Assembly: GCF_000004825.1 (NCBI RefSeq)
Contig: NW_008805064.1
Location: forward strand, 496,001-560,000
Direction of reading: 5' to 3'
Source: Heterostelium album PN500
Lineage: Eukaryota > Evosea > Eumycetozoa > Acytosteliales > Acytosteliaceae
DNA: 64,000 nucleotides
The notes under the pieces were generated by a model. That model ran no database searches, had not been told where the DNA came from, and saw nothing but the letters and a program-made list of their open reading frames with translations. Numbering within the stretch: position 1 is the stretch's first letter; every line of letters begins with the position of its first letter. This document shows, piece after piece, positions 10,206 through 22,783 of this stretch. The translations under genes were made by a program, and so were the position numbers.

Positions 10206-12984
10206 GCAGCAGCAAAACAGTGACAACAGCAACACTAGATTAGACAGCGATTGAATTGAATGTTTTTTAAAACAAATGGTTATTTGAATCAATTGACTAT
10301 AGGATACAAGGATTTTAGTGGAAGAAGTTTAATGCGAACAGCGAAATAACCCATCTTCAAAACCAATCTCTCAATATCTAACACGAAACAAAAATAAACA
10401 ATAACAACTACCACCCACCTAACCATCCAAACACACAGTCAAACCATATATATATTTTTTATATCACTTTTTAAAGTTTGAAACAACATTCACTTTTAAG
10501 TGCGTAATAAATATTTATTAATTGTGCACCTTTTTCTTTTTTTCAACCACCTTTATTAAACAACACATATGTTAGTAATATTCAAAAAAAAAAAAAATCC
10601 AGATTGCACTTTATTTCCAGATATATAAATATATTCCACTGTTTTGGTTCTGCTCAGTGCCATCGGAAAGAGCAAACTAAAATAGTAATGGTAGGCTGAT
10701 AGGTCTACAAATTGGATTGTGATCACAGATTGCAAATCAACGGATGAGATTCCCACATGTTTACAAACAAAGGGTTGGACACACATACACACAAACACAC
10801 AGGTAAAAGTAGTTTAATAAATCGCGAACAACTATAACAATAACAACAATAAAAAATAATAACAACAATTCAAATTCAAATTAAGTTTGAGAGATGACCA
10901 TTTAAACTTATTTCTATTGAGACAATCGATTGTGCTAATAACAACAATTGTTCATATTATTTATGTGTATTGTGCAATGTTACAACTTAAAATGAACAAT
11001 AAAAAACAACAACAACATCATCATCAGCAGCAACAACAACACCAGTACCTAAAGTTTAATTGCTACTCAATACCAAACAATTTTACTACACACACTACCA
11101 CTTCACACTTGACAATCAAAAAAAAACTAAACTAAATAAAATGTATAGTTTATTCTAATCATCAAAATTTACTCTTATTTTTTTTTTTCTGCTCGATATA
11201 AACTTCCACACAAAGGGTGGGGTAGTGAATTGTTGAAAATATAACACATCACACCACACTCATTCAATCAATCAATCAGTCAACACATACTCACCCACAC
11301 TCATTTTTTTTTGTTACATCCATACAATTTTGCTCATAACAATTAAAAAAAATAAACAATATGGTGTTTGATGATATTCATGATACATATATATAAATAT
11401 ATATACACATATATATTTTGATATGAGTGTGTGTGAGTGTGTGTGATGAATGAGTGTGAAAAACATATGTTGTTGTTATTGTTGTTGTTCTTCATGTGAT
11501 TTATTTGCAAAATTAAATTATATATGTCAATTATATTACTTGCTGTTGCCAATATTACTTCAATCATCACAATTAAAACAACTGGCACCACCATTTATAC
11601 CTCACTCTATATCACTTCCCTCACACACTCAAACTCACACTCACTCTAAATATAATTCACAATAACAAAACAAAATAATAATATTATTAATTATATTTTA
11701 AATTAATCATTCTATTTTATCTTAGTAGAAAAAAAAGAAAATTTAATAGTAATAATAAATAATTAAAGATATATAAATTTAATTTATAATTTCTTTATAT
11801 ACATATATTATATATATACTCATTTGTGTTGGTTTTTTTTTCTGGATTGTTTAAAAGTATTCAAGTGAAAGAGAAAATTATTACAAAGGAAATTAAATAT
11901 AGTCTTTTATCATTTTTACAATCACAAAAATAGAACCTTAAAAGTACCGGTGGAATTCAGGATTGATCAGGAAAGAGACAGACTTAAAATAAAACAAAAC
12001 AAAACAGAAAATTTTTTTTTAAGAAACAAAAAAAAAGAGTGAGATCATTATAATAATAATAATAACAACAAAAATAATAGTATTGGTACCGATAGATATA
12101 AAAAGAAGTTAGTGAATTTGAAATAGTTGTTTTTTGTTGATAATATTAATAATAATAATAATAATAATAAAATTTAAATCTATTTTGTTTTGTTTGTTTT
12201 TAAGATTAAATATTAATAGTTGATAAGTAAAAATAATTTAATTAAGGAGTGAGCGAGAGAGAACACACCATAATTTCAAAAATTGGTATCACAACAACAC
12301 TTACATCTCAAACACCATCTCAAATTTTTCAAAACCAAAAACAAATTAAACAAATTAAACTTTTTTAAAAGTTTTGACAAATCATTTGTCGATCAATTTT
12401 CCAGCTTTTTTGTTTTTCAGTTATCCAATTACATTTCCATTCATTTTTAATTAATATATTATTAAAGATCGGACAAACAACAACAAAATTGTTAATTAAA
12501 TAATAATCAAACAATCATCGAAAAAATATAATTAATTTTCTTTTAAAAAAAACACACAATTAAAACAATGCTCTTAATCGAAATTTATTAATAACAAAAA
12601 AGTTAAAAAAAATTTAGAATACACACCACCACCACCATCATCATCATCATCCTAAGCAATCAAATAATATTTTATTTATATTATAAAACAATCAATTTTT
12701 TTAAAAACAAAAACACATTTAATTTATTTGTTAGTAAAAAATATATAAAAACAACTTATTTTTTTTTAAAAAAAGAATTATAATTTCTAATGTATATAAA
12801 TTAAATTTTTTTTAGATATATATATTTTTTAAGAGAATTGAGAGTGATAGTAGAAGAAGTAGAAGAAGACGGAATAGAATAATTGTTTGGATTTCGATTG
12901 AATTTGAAATTCATTCATAAAAATATATAAAATAATAATAATAATAATAATAATATAAATAGTTAATATAATAATAATTATAAT
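9501..12984. other. 3.5 kb gene-free stretch between divergent genes
   Basis: Extremely A+T-rich. Holds (AAC)n at ~10164-10203, a CAN-rich patch at ~11008-11045, a GT-rich patch (11425-11460) facing a CA-rich patch (11600-11645) that could pair, and (CACCAC)(ATC)n at ~12627-12650. Short open frames here have random composition and no family resemblance. The right half is probably promoter and long 5' leader of the kinase gene. I find no RNA gene. Confidence 0.65.
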
Positions 12985-15900
12985 ATGTCATTAAAATCAC
13001 CAATAACAGCATCTTCTTCAACAACACAACCCGAACCAGATTTACATTCAAATTTTAATGAGAATCTTATCAATCTCGTTGTTCAGAATCAGGCGCTAAC
13101 AGCCAAGTCTGGTTCTGCGGTGCCCAATCCATTACCAAAGCCACCGAGTTTGGTACAAAAGATTCGCGATCTAAAGAATGGCGGTAACGACGAGCTTCTT
13201 CCCGGTATCAATTCATCAAACTCCAACAACAACGATACAGAACAAAACAGTGTGAACAACGATTATTCATCTTCTGCAAACGATGGCAGTGGACTACTTC
13301 TAAAACAAACAACTTCCTCTGAAAACGATGAATTCGAAATAGATTCCACTACAATCGCTTCCAATAATAATATTACCAATAACAACACCAACAACAACAA
13401 TAACAATAATATTCTAAATTCCAGTTCTTCGGCAACAACCACACCAACAAACACCACTAAACCGACACTGGAAAGTTCAATTAGTTTACAATCACTTTCA
13501 AATCTTTCAAATTCCACTTCGACTTTACCGTCGCCGTCACAGCAAAGTCTTTTTGTAAATAGCAGTCATTTCAAGAGTTCACCTAATCTCTTGGTTAAAC
13601 AAAACGGAGCAAATCCAGTTGTTGCATCACCAACCAACAGCAACAGCAATAATTCATCGTTGAACGAACAGAAACAGGCATTGAGAAATCCAAAGAAATA
13701 TAAATCCATCTCCACCTGCGAGTTCAAGTTGGAAAGCAAACTGGTCTATCCACCACTTCCACCCGTTCCACATATGGTATCTTCGAGTTTGCCCCCACTT
13801 CCACCCATTCCACCCTCGGCACAATCCTCGAGCTACCTCAACACCAATTCCACACCGCCATTGACGTTGTCGTCGTCGCTCTCCTCCAACTCTTCGATCA
13901 ACAACATCGACTCGATCCTTCTGAACAGTCTCTCGAATTCACAGAGCGCCAGCAGTGTAGTTGTCACCTCGACGACCACCACGACCACGACCACCCACAA
14001 CATCGTAGTGACAGCCAGTCCCGAGTCGACCTCGTCGGCGATCGCACTCGACCAGCCATTGGACGCATCGTCCTCGTTGTCACCCACATTGAAATCACAC
14101 TTTTTCAAGCTCAAATACTTTACACAACCGACAAGATGTCGATTATGCGAACAATTCATTTGGGGTGTCATCGGAAAGCAGGGTCTAATGTGTTCGGACT
14201 GCGGATTCCCCACACACAAACACTGCGCCAATAAAATCTCGACAAACTGCAACAGCTCACCACCCATTAGAAAGAGTCGATCCGCCAACAATGCATCGTA
14301 CGACAAAGAGTTGTTAAAGTTGCAACTAGATAATCTAAATAACAACAACACCAATGGCAATGGTAATGGCAATGGATTGGTCGATGAGAATAATACAGGT
14401 AATGGCAGTGCCAATGTATCACCAAACAAATCAAAATCAACAACGACTTCATCATCATCGACAGAATCAGTCAGTAGTCCAGCCAGTCCAGTTTCACCAA
14501 CATCGTCAGACGGCAAAAAACTGAGGAGAAGCAGTGTGGATTCTGCACTAAGAGATTTCCAACAATCATTTAAATCATTAGTTGCAGAAGATGAAACATT
14601 AATAACATGTAAGATTATAATATCCATCATAGATAAAAATATATTATTCAAAGTGTTTAGATTACTAACTTTTTTTTTACTATTATTATCAATCCACTAT
14701 TTGAAAAGATTATAGTTGTGGATATCAAGGATCAGTTTTGAAACACGGTAGATTATACTTGACAGAACACTTTTTATGTTTCTACGATAATATAGTTTTC
14801 GATAAGACAAAACAAAGACAAAAGATAATACCAATCTCAACAATCATTTCAATCGAGAAGAAATCTGGTTTGGCACCAAATGGTATACTTATAAAAACTA
14901 ATGAAAGAGATGTAAGTTTGATTAATATTAATAATATTTTAGTTTGTTATCAATTTGTTATTAACATTATTTATGTTTTTTTTTTTTAAATCATCCAAGT
15001 ATCAATTTTGTCTATTTTTACATAGAGATGAAGCATTTGATGTTATGGAAGCATTGATGTTGTACCAAGAGAAACAACTACTAACTGAGAGTATCATTCA
15101 GAGAAATGTTAATGGATTGAAACAAGCACTCAGCCAGAGAAAGACTAGAAAATCCACCAGTACCAAGTCATCAAAGCGATCAAGGAGTGCAGACGGCAAT
15201 GTTTTCTCTACTCTCAGAACACCAATAACCTTTGAGGATCCTCCAATTGTAAATGTCATCAAACAAAACGATACAGAGATGTTAAATTTACTATTGGAAT
15301 ATTATACTCAAAACAAATCGGATGAAATCAATCAACCAGATAAGTATGTTTGACTTGAATTGATAATCATTATTAATTGTCAAAAAAGATATAAACAAAA
15401 TTAACTAACAATTAAATCCCTATATAGAGAGGGATATTCACCACTACATGTTGCAGCTTCCAGTGAGATAAGTGACAATATGATGATACATATTTTGAAG
15501 CATCCAACAATCGATGTCAATGTGAAGAATATGGATGGAAATACACCACTGCATTATTTCTGCCAGAAATTCAGATCGCCTGAATGCCAGAAGATCGTTC
15601 AGATGTTTATTGAGAAGGGTGCCAATGTAAATGAGCAGAATACAATGGGTGAGACACCGTTGCACAAGGCCATCTTCAATCATAGTGTTCGTCTGCTGAT
15701 GGTGCATGTACTTCTAAAGAATGGTGCCAACATCAACTTGGTCAACAATGCCGGTGAATCTGCACTCCACTATGCCGTCAGATTGGGTCGTCTCGACGTT
15801 CTCAAAACCCTGATCACCTCTGGTGCCGATCCAGCTCTTGTTTCCACCAAGCAGAGAAAGACACCACTCATGTTGGCCGAAGAAAACAATTGTCCAGAGA

Positions 15901-17182
15901 TTAGTGATTTATTAAAGAGACTGGAATGTAAGTTTTTGTAAAAAAATATTTAAAACAATATTATAACTTGATAGCTAACTTACTTTGTTATGGTTGTTTA
16001 GTTTTAATAAATTCATTATCATCGAGTGGATTAGGACAATATAGAATGGCATTGATTTTAGAGGAAATTACACAAGAGGGTGCTCTAGCCAGAATCGATG
16101 AGAATATGATGGCTAGAATCGGTTGTTACGATGAGGATCAGAGAAAACAGCTTTACGGTTTGAAAGGAAAGAAGTTCTTTGGTACGGTTCCAGCTATTAC
16201 ACCGGGTGCAATGGATCTGCTAAAGGAGTTGGAGAATATGGATATTAAGAATGGCAAGTGGATTATCTCTCAACACGAGCTAGAGTATACCGATAAGATT
16301 GGTTCCGGTGTTTCCGGTAAAGTCTACAAGGGTTTGTATCGTGGTCGTGAAGTTGCCATTAAAGTACTAAAGTCGGCGGATGAAGCTCATAATCGTGAGG
16401 AGTTCCTCAAGGAGTTCCACGTGTTGGCATCGCTACAGTCCAATCTTATCGTTGGCCTGTACGGTGTCGTTCTGGAACCGAGAATCTGCTTGGTGATGGA
16501 GTATTGTTCGAAGGGAAGTTTGTACCAGGTTCTCCACTCTGAGAAGATGACTTGGGAGCGTTTCTTCTCGTTTGCCATCCAGCTTCTGAAAGGTGTTTCT
16601 ACACTACACAAGTCGGAGCCACAAATTTTGCATCGTGACATCAAGAGTCTCAACTTTTTGGTGACACGCGACCTACGAATTAAGGTGGCAGACTTTGGAT
16701 TGTCGCGTTTCAACACCGTCTCCAATCAACTCACTCTCAACAAGACCAGAGGAACCAGCGCCTATTGCGCGCCAGAGGTGTTCCAGGGCAAGGAGTACAA
16801 GGAGCAGAGCGACGTCTACTCGCTGGGTGTCGTCTTTTGGGAGTTGATATTCGCGTTGATCAACGGACGCTATCTCCATCCCTACGGTGAATACAAGCGA
16901 ATGAACGCATTCCAAATCATGTTGTGCACATCGAATCATAACCTTCGTCCTACCATTCCACTCAACTGTCCAGAGTCTGTGAAAACGCTGGTGACTCGAT
17001 GCTGGGATCAAGATCTCTTGCTCCGTCCTACCTGTACCGAAGCAATAGAGATTCTTGCCGCTTGCGAAGTCGAATTCACACAGAATCAAAGTGCATGGAA
17101 TGAAATACTAACCATGAAAGATGAAACCAGTAAACATCTCTCAATGGACTCATCGCTCTCACTCTCTGATGCTTCAGATTGA
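12985..17182 (+). CDS. C1-GRAM-ankyrin-TKL protein kinase
   Basis: Five exons join in frame: 12985-14608, 14709-14911, 15000-15343, 15428-15927, 16002-17182; product 1,283 residues. Order: long Ser/Asn/Thr-rich N-terminus with proline patches; C1 zinc finger at ~372-421 (HFFKLKYFTQPTRCRLC .. CGFPTHKHC), a possible lipid/diacylglycerol binder; GRAM/PH-like domain at ~545-640 (HGRLYLTEHFLCFYDN .. RDEAFDVMEALM); ankyrin repeats at ~690-890 (GNTPLHYFC, GETPLHKAI, GESALHYAVRLGRLDVL); tyrosine-kinase-like kinase at ~986-1245 with P-loop GSGVSGKV, VAIKVLK, HRDIKSLN, DFG and GTSAYCAPEV. All catalytic residues are present, so an active Ser/Thr or dual-specificity kinase is expected, probably recruited to membranes. 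Splice sites were chosen so that the GRAM domain is unbroken (exon 3 starts YQFCLFLHRDEAF). No specific gene name recognised. Confidence 0.88.
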
Positions 17183-18390
17183 TAAATAATAATAATAATA
17201 ATTATTGAAAAAATACAAAAAAATACAAAAAAAAAAAAGAAAAAAATCTAAATCAAAACAAACAAAATCGATCACTATATATAACTTCTAAATATATTTT
17301 CTAAACTATATATTTTTGTACAAAATAATAAAAAAGTTTAACCTTTTAAATTCTCAAAATTGGAAATCTCTTAAAGTTAAATTGATCATTCAGTACAAAC
17401 ACTCAAAAAAGTGGTATATTGTCTTCATTTCTAATAAAAAGAAAAATAATGTAAGGTCAAAGAATTTTTTATTTTAACAAAATTATTAATTTTTTTATTA
17501 CCAAAAATAGTTATTTTTTTTTATCTTTTATTTTAATTTTTTAAAATTATTGTTAATGCATAGAATTTAATATAAAATTAAAAAAATAAAAAAAGATCGT
17601 TCCAAATTTATATTATTTTAATAAAATAAGTATGGTAACATTGGACATTTTATTGATATGTTCAAAATAATACATCTGCCATCTTTAGAAAATGAAAAAT
17701 GTTCTTTTTTATTATTTTCTTAAAATTGTTTTTAATATTTTTAAAAAGATCTTTTGAAAAATAATAATAAAATAAAGACAGTGACAATGATATTACAATA
17801 AATCTTTAAAAAGAGTGTGGTATGTTTTACATTTTAATTAGTGGGTTGTTTTTATCTTTTGATACCAATTTTAGAAAATGAAATAGACAATTTAAATAAG
17901 TCCAATAATTGACATCTTTTGTCGCTTCATTTAGTCAAGTACTCTGGCTATGGAATTGCTGTGACAGCCGACGATTCCTCTCGACGACACCCACACTCTA
18001 CTACTCGCACAACTCTTTCCTCATAGAATCTTTTGTGGATGTCCGATATTTTGGATCTTCAATTTCACCCCCATTTCCACCACACCAACTATGCATATAA
18101 ATTGGTCATTGAATTTACAACTCTTTTTTATTCTACAAACAACAGCTACAACAACAACAATAAATTGTTTCTACAATTACAAATTAATATAATACCAAAT
18201 ATATTCATTTTTGTTAATTTCCATTTTATTAATCTCTTCACCAGCCAATTAATAATAATTTAACAAAGTTGTTTCTATTTTTTTAAAACACTTTATCAAC
18301 CTCAACAAATAATTAATTTAACACTTATAACAAATAACAATTTTTAAATCACAGAATAAATATAAATAATATTTATCAAAGACTTTTACC
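17183..18390. other. Gene-free stretch with a G+C-richer patch
   Basis: Mostly A/T homopolymer. A non-random patch at about 17920-18100 contains a short open stretch (17935-18026, 29 codons after a TTTAG acceptor-like site, reading KYSGYGIAVTADDSSRRH then onward to TAG). The part next to 18391 is the PMP3 leader. Confidence 0.6.
17935..18026 (+). other. Possible terminal exon or gene remnant
   Basis: This is a short open stretch, more G+C-rich than its surroundings, preceded by CATTTAG and ended by TAG. It reads KYSGYGIAVTADDSSRRHPH at its start. No upstream exon with a start codon is obvious, and no family is recognised. It could be a relic, part of a transcribed leader of the next gene, or chance. 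Confidence 0.2.
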
Positions 18391-18666
18391 ATGGGTTTCT
18401 GTTCAAAGGTCGGTCTTGTTATCTTGGCCATTATTTTCCCTCCCTTAGCCGCCCTCATCTGTGTAGGATGTAGTGGACATTTCTGGCTCAATGTTTTGCT
18501 TACTATTCTTGGTTGGATTCCAGGTAAATATTTTTTATTTATTTAAATTAATTTATTTATTATTTATATTAATATAATAATTTTATTTTTAAAAAACTTT
18601 TCTTTAGGTGTGATTCATGCTTTGTATCTTGTTCTTTCAGGAAAGCATCATAATCACCACAGTTAA
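18391..18666 (+). CDS. PMP3/UPF0057 small membrane proteolipid
   Basis: Two exons, 18391-18523 and 18608-18666, give 63 residues; the intron (GTAAAT..TTTAG) splits the codon of the conserved Gly in GWIPGVIHALY. The protein has two hydrophobic helices (VGLVILAIIFPPLAALICVG and FWLNVLLTILGWIPGVIHAL) joined by a short polar loop, the hallmark of the PMP3/RCI2/stress-induced hydrophobic peptide family, which affects plasma-membrane potential and salt tolerance. The C-terminus is His-rich (GKHHNHHS). A TATAAATA sequence lies about 30 bp upstream of the ATG, in the leader. Short size and the intron make it easy to miss. Family call is secure. Confidence 0.93.
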
Positions 18667-19111
18667 ACATTCAGAGAAGCCAAACTTTCAATAAATTTTT
18701 AAAACTAAATATTTTAATATATCTACCTTTTGTATCAAAAGTTTATTTTCATAATATTAAAGAAAAAATTAGTCTTTAATACAAATAGTTCAATTATTTT
18801 TTTAAATACTAAATATTTTAAAGTTTTTTTATTACCAATAGTTAATTTTATCTTTTTTTTTTGTTTATATATATATAAAAGAATACTCAATCTTTAATCT
18901 TACATCCCAAATCACTATAAATATATTAATTTGTAAAAATGATAAAATTTGAAAAACAAAAAATATTTAATTAACTTTTGCTTTAAACTAGTTTTTCCTT
19001 TTAGATAAAACATTTATATATGTATATCTTATATTTATAAATGAGGGAAAAATTAAAAATGAATATGAGGATGTTAAGTAATACAAAATAGTAGATTAAA
19101 AGAAAAAAGAC
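18667..19111. other. Gene-free stretch
   Basis: A/T-rich DNA with TATATATA at ~18870. Nothing recognised. Confidence 0.7.
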
Positions 19112-20078
19112 ATGACCTCTGCAATATTTCTGTTGGATTCTAGAGGAAAGGAATTGATATCTAGAAACTATCGAGGAGACATACAAATGAATGTAGTTGC
19201 TTCCAAATTTATATCAAGCGTTTTGACTAAAGATGATTTAGATAGATTACCAATAGTCGAACATGAAGGAATCTCCTTTATAAATGTTAAATATAATGAT
19301 GTTTATTGTAAGTGAATGAAGAACGATTAATATTAATAATAATACTTTTATAGATTCTAAAAGTAAATCTAAATGAATTGGAGGAGGAAACCGTTAGAGA
19401 TAACTTTGTATTGATATACGAATTGTTGGATGAGATGATGGATTTTGGATATCCACAACTGACTAACCAAACTGTACTTCAATAACACATTACACAAGAA
19501 GCAAACAAGAAAGAAATTAAAGATATATGCCAGTTTGCGGCTTTGGTCCGGATTGGCGAAAATCAAATAACAAATATGATAAGAATCAAGTATCTATAGA
19601 TGTATTTGAACAATTAATATGTCAGTATGTAATCTATTAATAATTTAATTTAATCTAATCTAATCGAATCTGAATATTAAAAATCATACATACAAAACAT
19701 TAGATATCAAGAGATGGCAATGTTTTGAATTATGAAGTAATAGGCTCGATCAAAATAAATGCAATGCTATCTGGTATGTCAAGTCTAAAGATTGGTTTTA
19801 ATGATAGGTATATCATTAAAGATTCATTAAAAAGTAAGTATAGTTTTTGAATATATATAATCATTAAGAGTATTTAATAAACAATGAACAAGAGTATAAT
19901 ACAGAAGAGATAAAGGATATAAAGCTTCACAAAAGTATTAGATTACCAAAGTTTGTGAAAGAGAATACTCTAGTTTTTGTTCCACCAGACGGAGAGTTTG
20001 AGTTGATGTCATATCGTATCGAAGCAATAACCAAACCATTGATTTCAGTCGAATGTATCATAACTCCAGATTTTCAAT

Positions 20079-20120
<42 letters not shown>

Positions 20121-20607
20121 TACAATATATAATTCGAGTAAAATCATTGTTCAAATACAACTTATTTGCCAAGAATGTTATTATAATTATTTCATTGCCA
20201 AAAGATACCGATACGATAAAATTTAGTGTACGTAAAACCAAAGTTAATAGAATTAGCTTGATATTAATTAATTAAATGATTATATAAAGTCTGCAAAAGG
20301 CAAATGTAAATATGTAGTAGAACAAAATGCTATTATTTGGGAGATATTAGAATTCCCTGGTAACAAAGAGTTTGTAACGAAAGCACACTTTGAACTGGCA
20401 TCATCAAACATGGATGACTGCTACATACTTTGTAATAAATCATCATCGATTAAGTTACAATTCGAATTTCAACAAACTATTTCGGGAATTCAAGTTAGAT
20501 ATCTTCGAATGTCTGAGCATGGTGCAACAGATGACCAAAGTGTGCAATCATCTATTCGCTACTTAACAAAAAGTGGTGACTATCAAATAAGAACATCATA
20601 CAATTAA
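19112..20607 (+). pseudogene. Decayed copy of AP-1 clathrin adaptor mu subunit
   Basis: The translated pieces follow AP-1 mu (medium chain) from end to end: 19112-19307 (SAIFLLDSRGKELISRNYRG), ~19351-19490 ([20 protein letters not shown]), ~19527-19620 (WRKSNNKYDKNQVSIDVFE), ~19704-19832 (YEVIGSIKINAMLSGM), ~19892-20228 (FVPPDGEFELMSYRIEAITK) and ~20289-20607 (SGIQVRYLRMSE .. GDYQIRTSY). Intron-like gaps remain, so it is a DNA-level duplicate, not a retrocopy. Damage: about 30 residues corresponding to VALTKKNANV..FGEYFK are missing; exon 1 and 2 phases do not match; TAA replaces a Glu codon in the VLQ-HITQE segment; and a one-base frame change follows before WRKS. Poly-Asn (20083-20118) interrupts the mu homology domain. 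Much of the C-terminal half is still open, so a shorter transcript cannot be excluded. A working copy presumably lies elsewhere. Confidence 0.78.
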
Positions 20608-20693
20608 AATACACATATGTAAAAAAGAGTTTGAAACCAAAGGTATTACTTTGTCGATACTGATTTTGTTATGTATTTTATTTTATTGTTATA

Positions 20694-22214
20694 TTAATCA
20701 AAGCTTTCTTCTGTGTCTTCGAACTCTCCATTAGAATTTTCACCATCAGACTCTATACCTTTGTGATCTACAGCTTCACATAGATTATTTTGAATGAGGT
20801 AATTCTCGATATCTCTATGTTGGAAATAGATTGCGTTTCTAATTGCCTGAGGTGTGCATCGCTCGAATCTATTTTGGTGGAGGAATTGAATAACCTCCAA
20901 CCTTCCATATTTACATGCATTGTCGATACATCTAGCACTCCAGTTCTCATTGGGTCTATTCTCGTGTATGAATTTAACGATCTCCAAAGTGGTATGTCCG
21001 ATTACATGATGGAATGCCGACCAACTCATTCCCTCTGTTCTGTTTTCGTGTAAGAATCTAAATATTTCAAACTGTCTTTCCTTTCCAGCATAGGTCATTG
21101 CTCGTCTGGTGCAACCTTCAGTTCGATTCTGATGTAAAAATTTGACAATGTCAAGAGAGAAACAAGCAGCACTATCCATTGCTTCAGCTCCTATTAATTC
21201 CGTTCTATTGGCATGGAACCACTTTACCATCTCCATTGGTAACGTATCATCTTGTACTTTTGGCAAATGGAGGTAGATCGTGCTCGATTGAACTGTGCTG
21301 TTTGCGTGCAACCACTTTACTACTTCGAATTGATAGGCTTTGAATGCACTGATAAAACATCCAGCCATACTTGTCGAGGGTGAGTTTGTTTTAGCCCATT
21401 CCAAGATCTCAATGAATCCTCTGCTGCTAAATGTTTGAAGCGCTAAATTCGTTAAGTGTATTTTACACTTTGAATTGAGAAGCCAATTCATTGTTTCATG
21501 ATTCATAGAGTATTTAAACTTGTCCATTTCGATTGTTTGATTTTGATAATCAATGTAACCGTTGGCGTCAAGCCAGTGGATAACATTCATCTTTTGACCC
21601 TCCAGTGCGTTATCAACCAAACTATTTACAATGGCTGGTTTTCTATTTACGATCAACCATTCTAGTGTTTCAATATGACCACCTTTAGCTGCGGCATCGG
21701 CAGGTGATCTGTTGAATTCGTAGTCCAAACTGACGAGATCCGATAGATATTTGACCAGTTGGAGATGACCACCTTCTGAAGCTTCCACCAGAGCATCGGC
21801 AATGTTAGGCAGAGTGTTTGTAACTGTCTTCAAAATATAGATGACCATATCATAATATCCTCTTTTGGCGGCAATCGACAACCAACTCATAACAGAGTAA
21901 TTCGAGCGACTATCAGTATTGGCAATTGCATCTTTTTGCTCAATGAGATATTGGACAATGGAAAGTCGATTCGATCGAACAGCTGAAGTGACTAATCTCA
22001 CCAGATTCTTGGGTTGCTCCGATTGCATATAGTGATTTACAAATTCATGTTCATAGTTGTATTGAATAAGTAGATCTGGTTGAGCATTGATCATCTCTGA
22101 CCAACTATAACTATAGACAGCTAGACTATCATGTAACCGTTTAATACTTTTAAATATTTGGTTTCTAATAACTTTTTGATTGATTAAAGATTTAAATAAA
22201 CTGTCCATCTCCAA
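20694..22214 (-). CDS. Ankyrin-repeat protein of the dictyostelid expanded family
   Basis: One uninterrupted exon of 506 residues starting MEMDSLFKSLINQKVIRNQIF. The start segment (IFKSIKRLHDSL) is typical of the large dictyostelid families of ankyrin proteins of unknown role. Repeats of about 30 residues run from ~90 to 490: NYSVMSWLSIAAKRGYYDMV, EASEGGHLQLVKYL, AAAKGGHIETLEWL, then divergent copies such as FEIFRFLHENRTEG, LEIVKFIHENRP and LEVIQFLHQNRFE. The C-terminus is acidic (SDGENSNGEFEDTEESFD). Likely a protein-binding scaffold; partner unknown. Head-to-head with the FNIP gene at 22784. Confidence 0.85.
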   Translation of the reverse strand: MEMDSLFKSLINQKVIRNQIFKSIKRLHDSLAVYSYSWSEMINAQPDLLIQYNYEHEFVNHYMQSEQPKNLVRLVTSAVRSNRLSIVQYLIEQKDAIANTDSRSNYSVMSWLSIAAKRGYYDMVIYILKTVTNTLPNIADALVEASEGGHLQLVKYLSDLVSLDYEFNRSPADAAAKGGHIETLEWLIVNRKPAIVNSLVDNALEGQKMNVIHWLDANGYIDYQNQTIEMDKFKYSMNHETMNWLLNSKCKIHLTNLALQTFSSRGFIEILEWAKTNSPSTSMAGCFISAFKAYQFEVVKWLHANSTVQSSTIYLHLPKVQDDTLPMEMVKWFHANRTELIGAEAMDSAACFSLDIVKFLHQNRTEGCTRRAMTYAGKERQFEIFRFLHENRTEGMSWSAFHHVIGHTTLEIVKFIHENRPNENWSARCIDNACKYGRLEVIQFLHQNRFERCTPQAIRNAIYFQHRDIENYLIQNNLCEAVDHKGIESDGENSNGEFEDTEESFD

Positions 22215-22783
22215 AATGTATATTTATTATTATTATTATTAAAAAAATAAGATGCAAACTAATTTACTTGTAAATAAATAATATATGATATGGTATATAA
22301 TATTATTTGATTATTTGAAAAATGATTAAAGAACCTGCAACTGTTCTTTAATTTATAGTTTTAAATAAATCATTTTTATAAAATTAAATATATATATTCT
22401 TCAATGAAAAAGCCTGGTATCCAAACATGATTACACAAATCTAGGTCGAAAATATTTCTTTGGCGGCAAGAAGTTTTTTACGACCTAATACATCATTAAA
22501 AAAAATACCAAACGAAGTAAAAAAATTAATTTAATAATGTTTATAACTTCATACCAACATATGTATACATATAATATTTAATTTATTATAAATAAATTTT
22601 GTCTGTTGAAGATCATTTTAAATGAGAATAGTTTTACAAAAAAATTAGAAATTAAATCGAACAGATATTTATTGACACTTTGCAAAAGATCTTAAATGGA
22701 ATTAGAACACTGATAGTATAAGAATTTAATGTAAGTTATGAATGTTTTAATTCATAGATCTATCTTTAAAAATTTTGTATAAA
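22215..22783. other. Divergent promoter region with a hairpin
   Basis: Sits between the starts of the ankyrin gene (-) and the FNIP gene (+). Contains a 10-bp inverted repeat at 22325-22352. Otherwise A/T-rich with no coding signal. Confidence 0.7.
22325..22352. repeat. Inverted repeat, 10-bp stem, 8-base loop
   Basis: ATTAAAGAAC (22325-22334) is exactly complementary in reverse to GTTCTTTAAT (22343-22352), with loop CTGCAACT. It could be a regulatory site or chance. Confidence 0.6.

Noticed and set aside
10556-10798. 80-codon minus-strand frame in the long gene-free stretch
   Set aside because: Random-looking composition, no splice context, no family resemblance.
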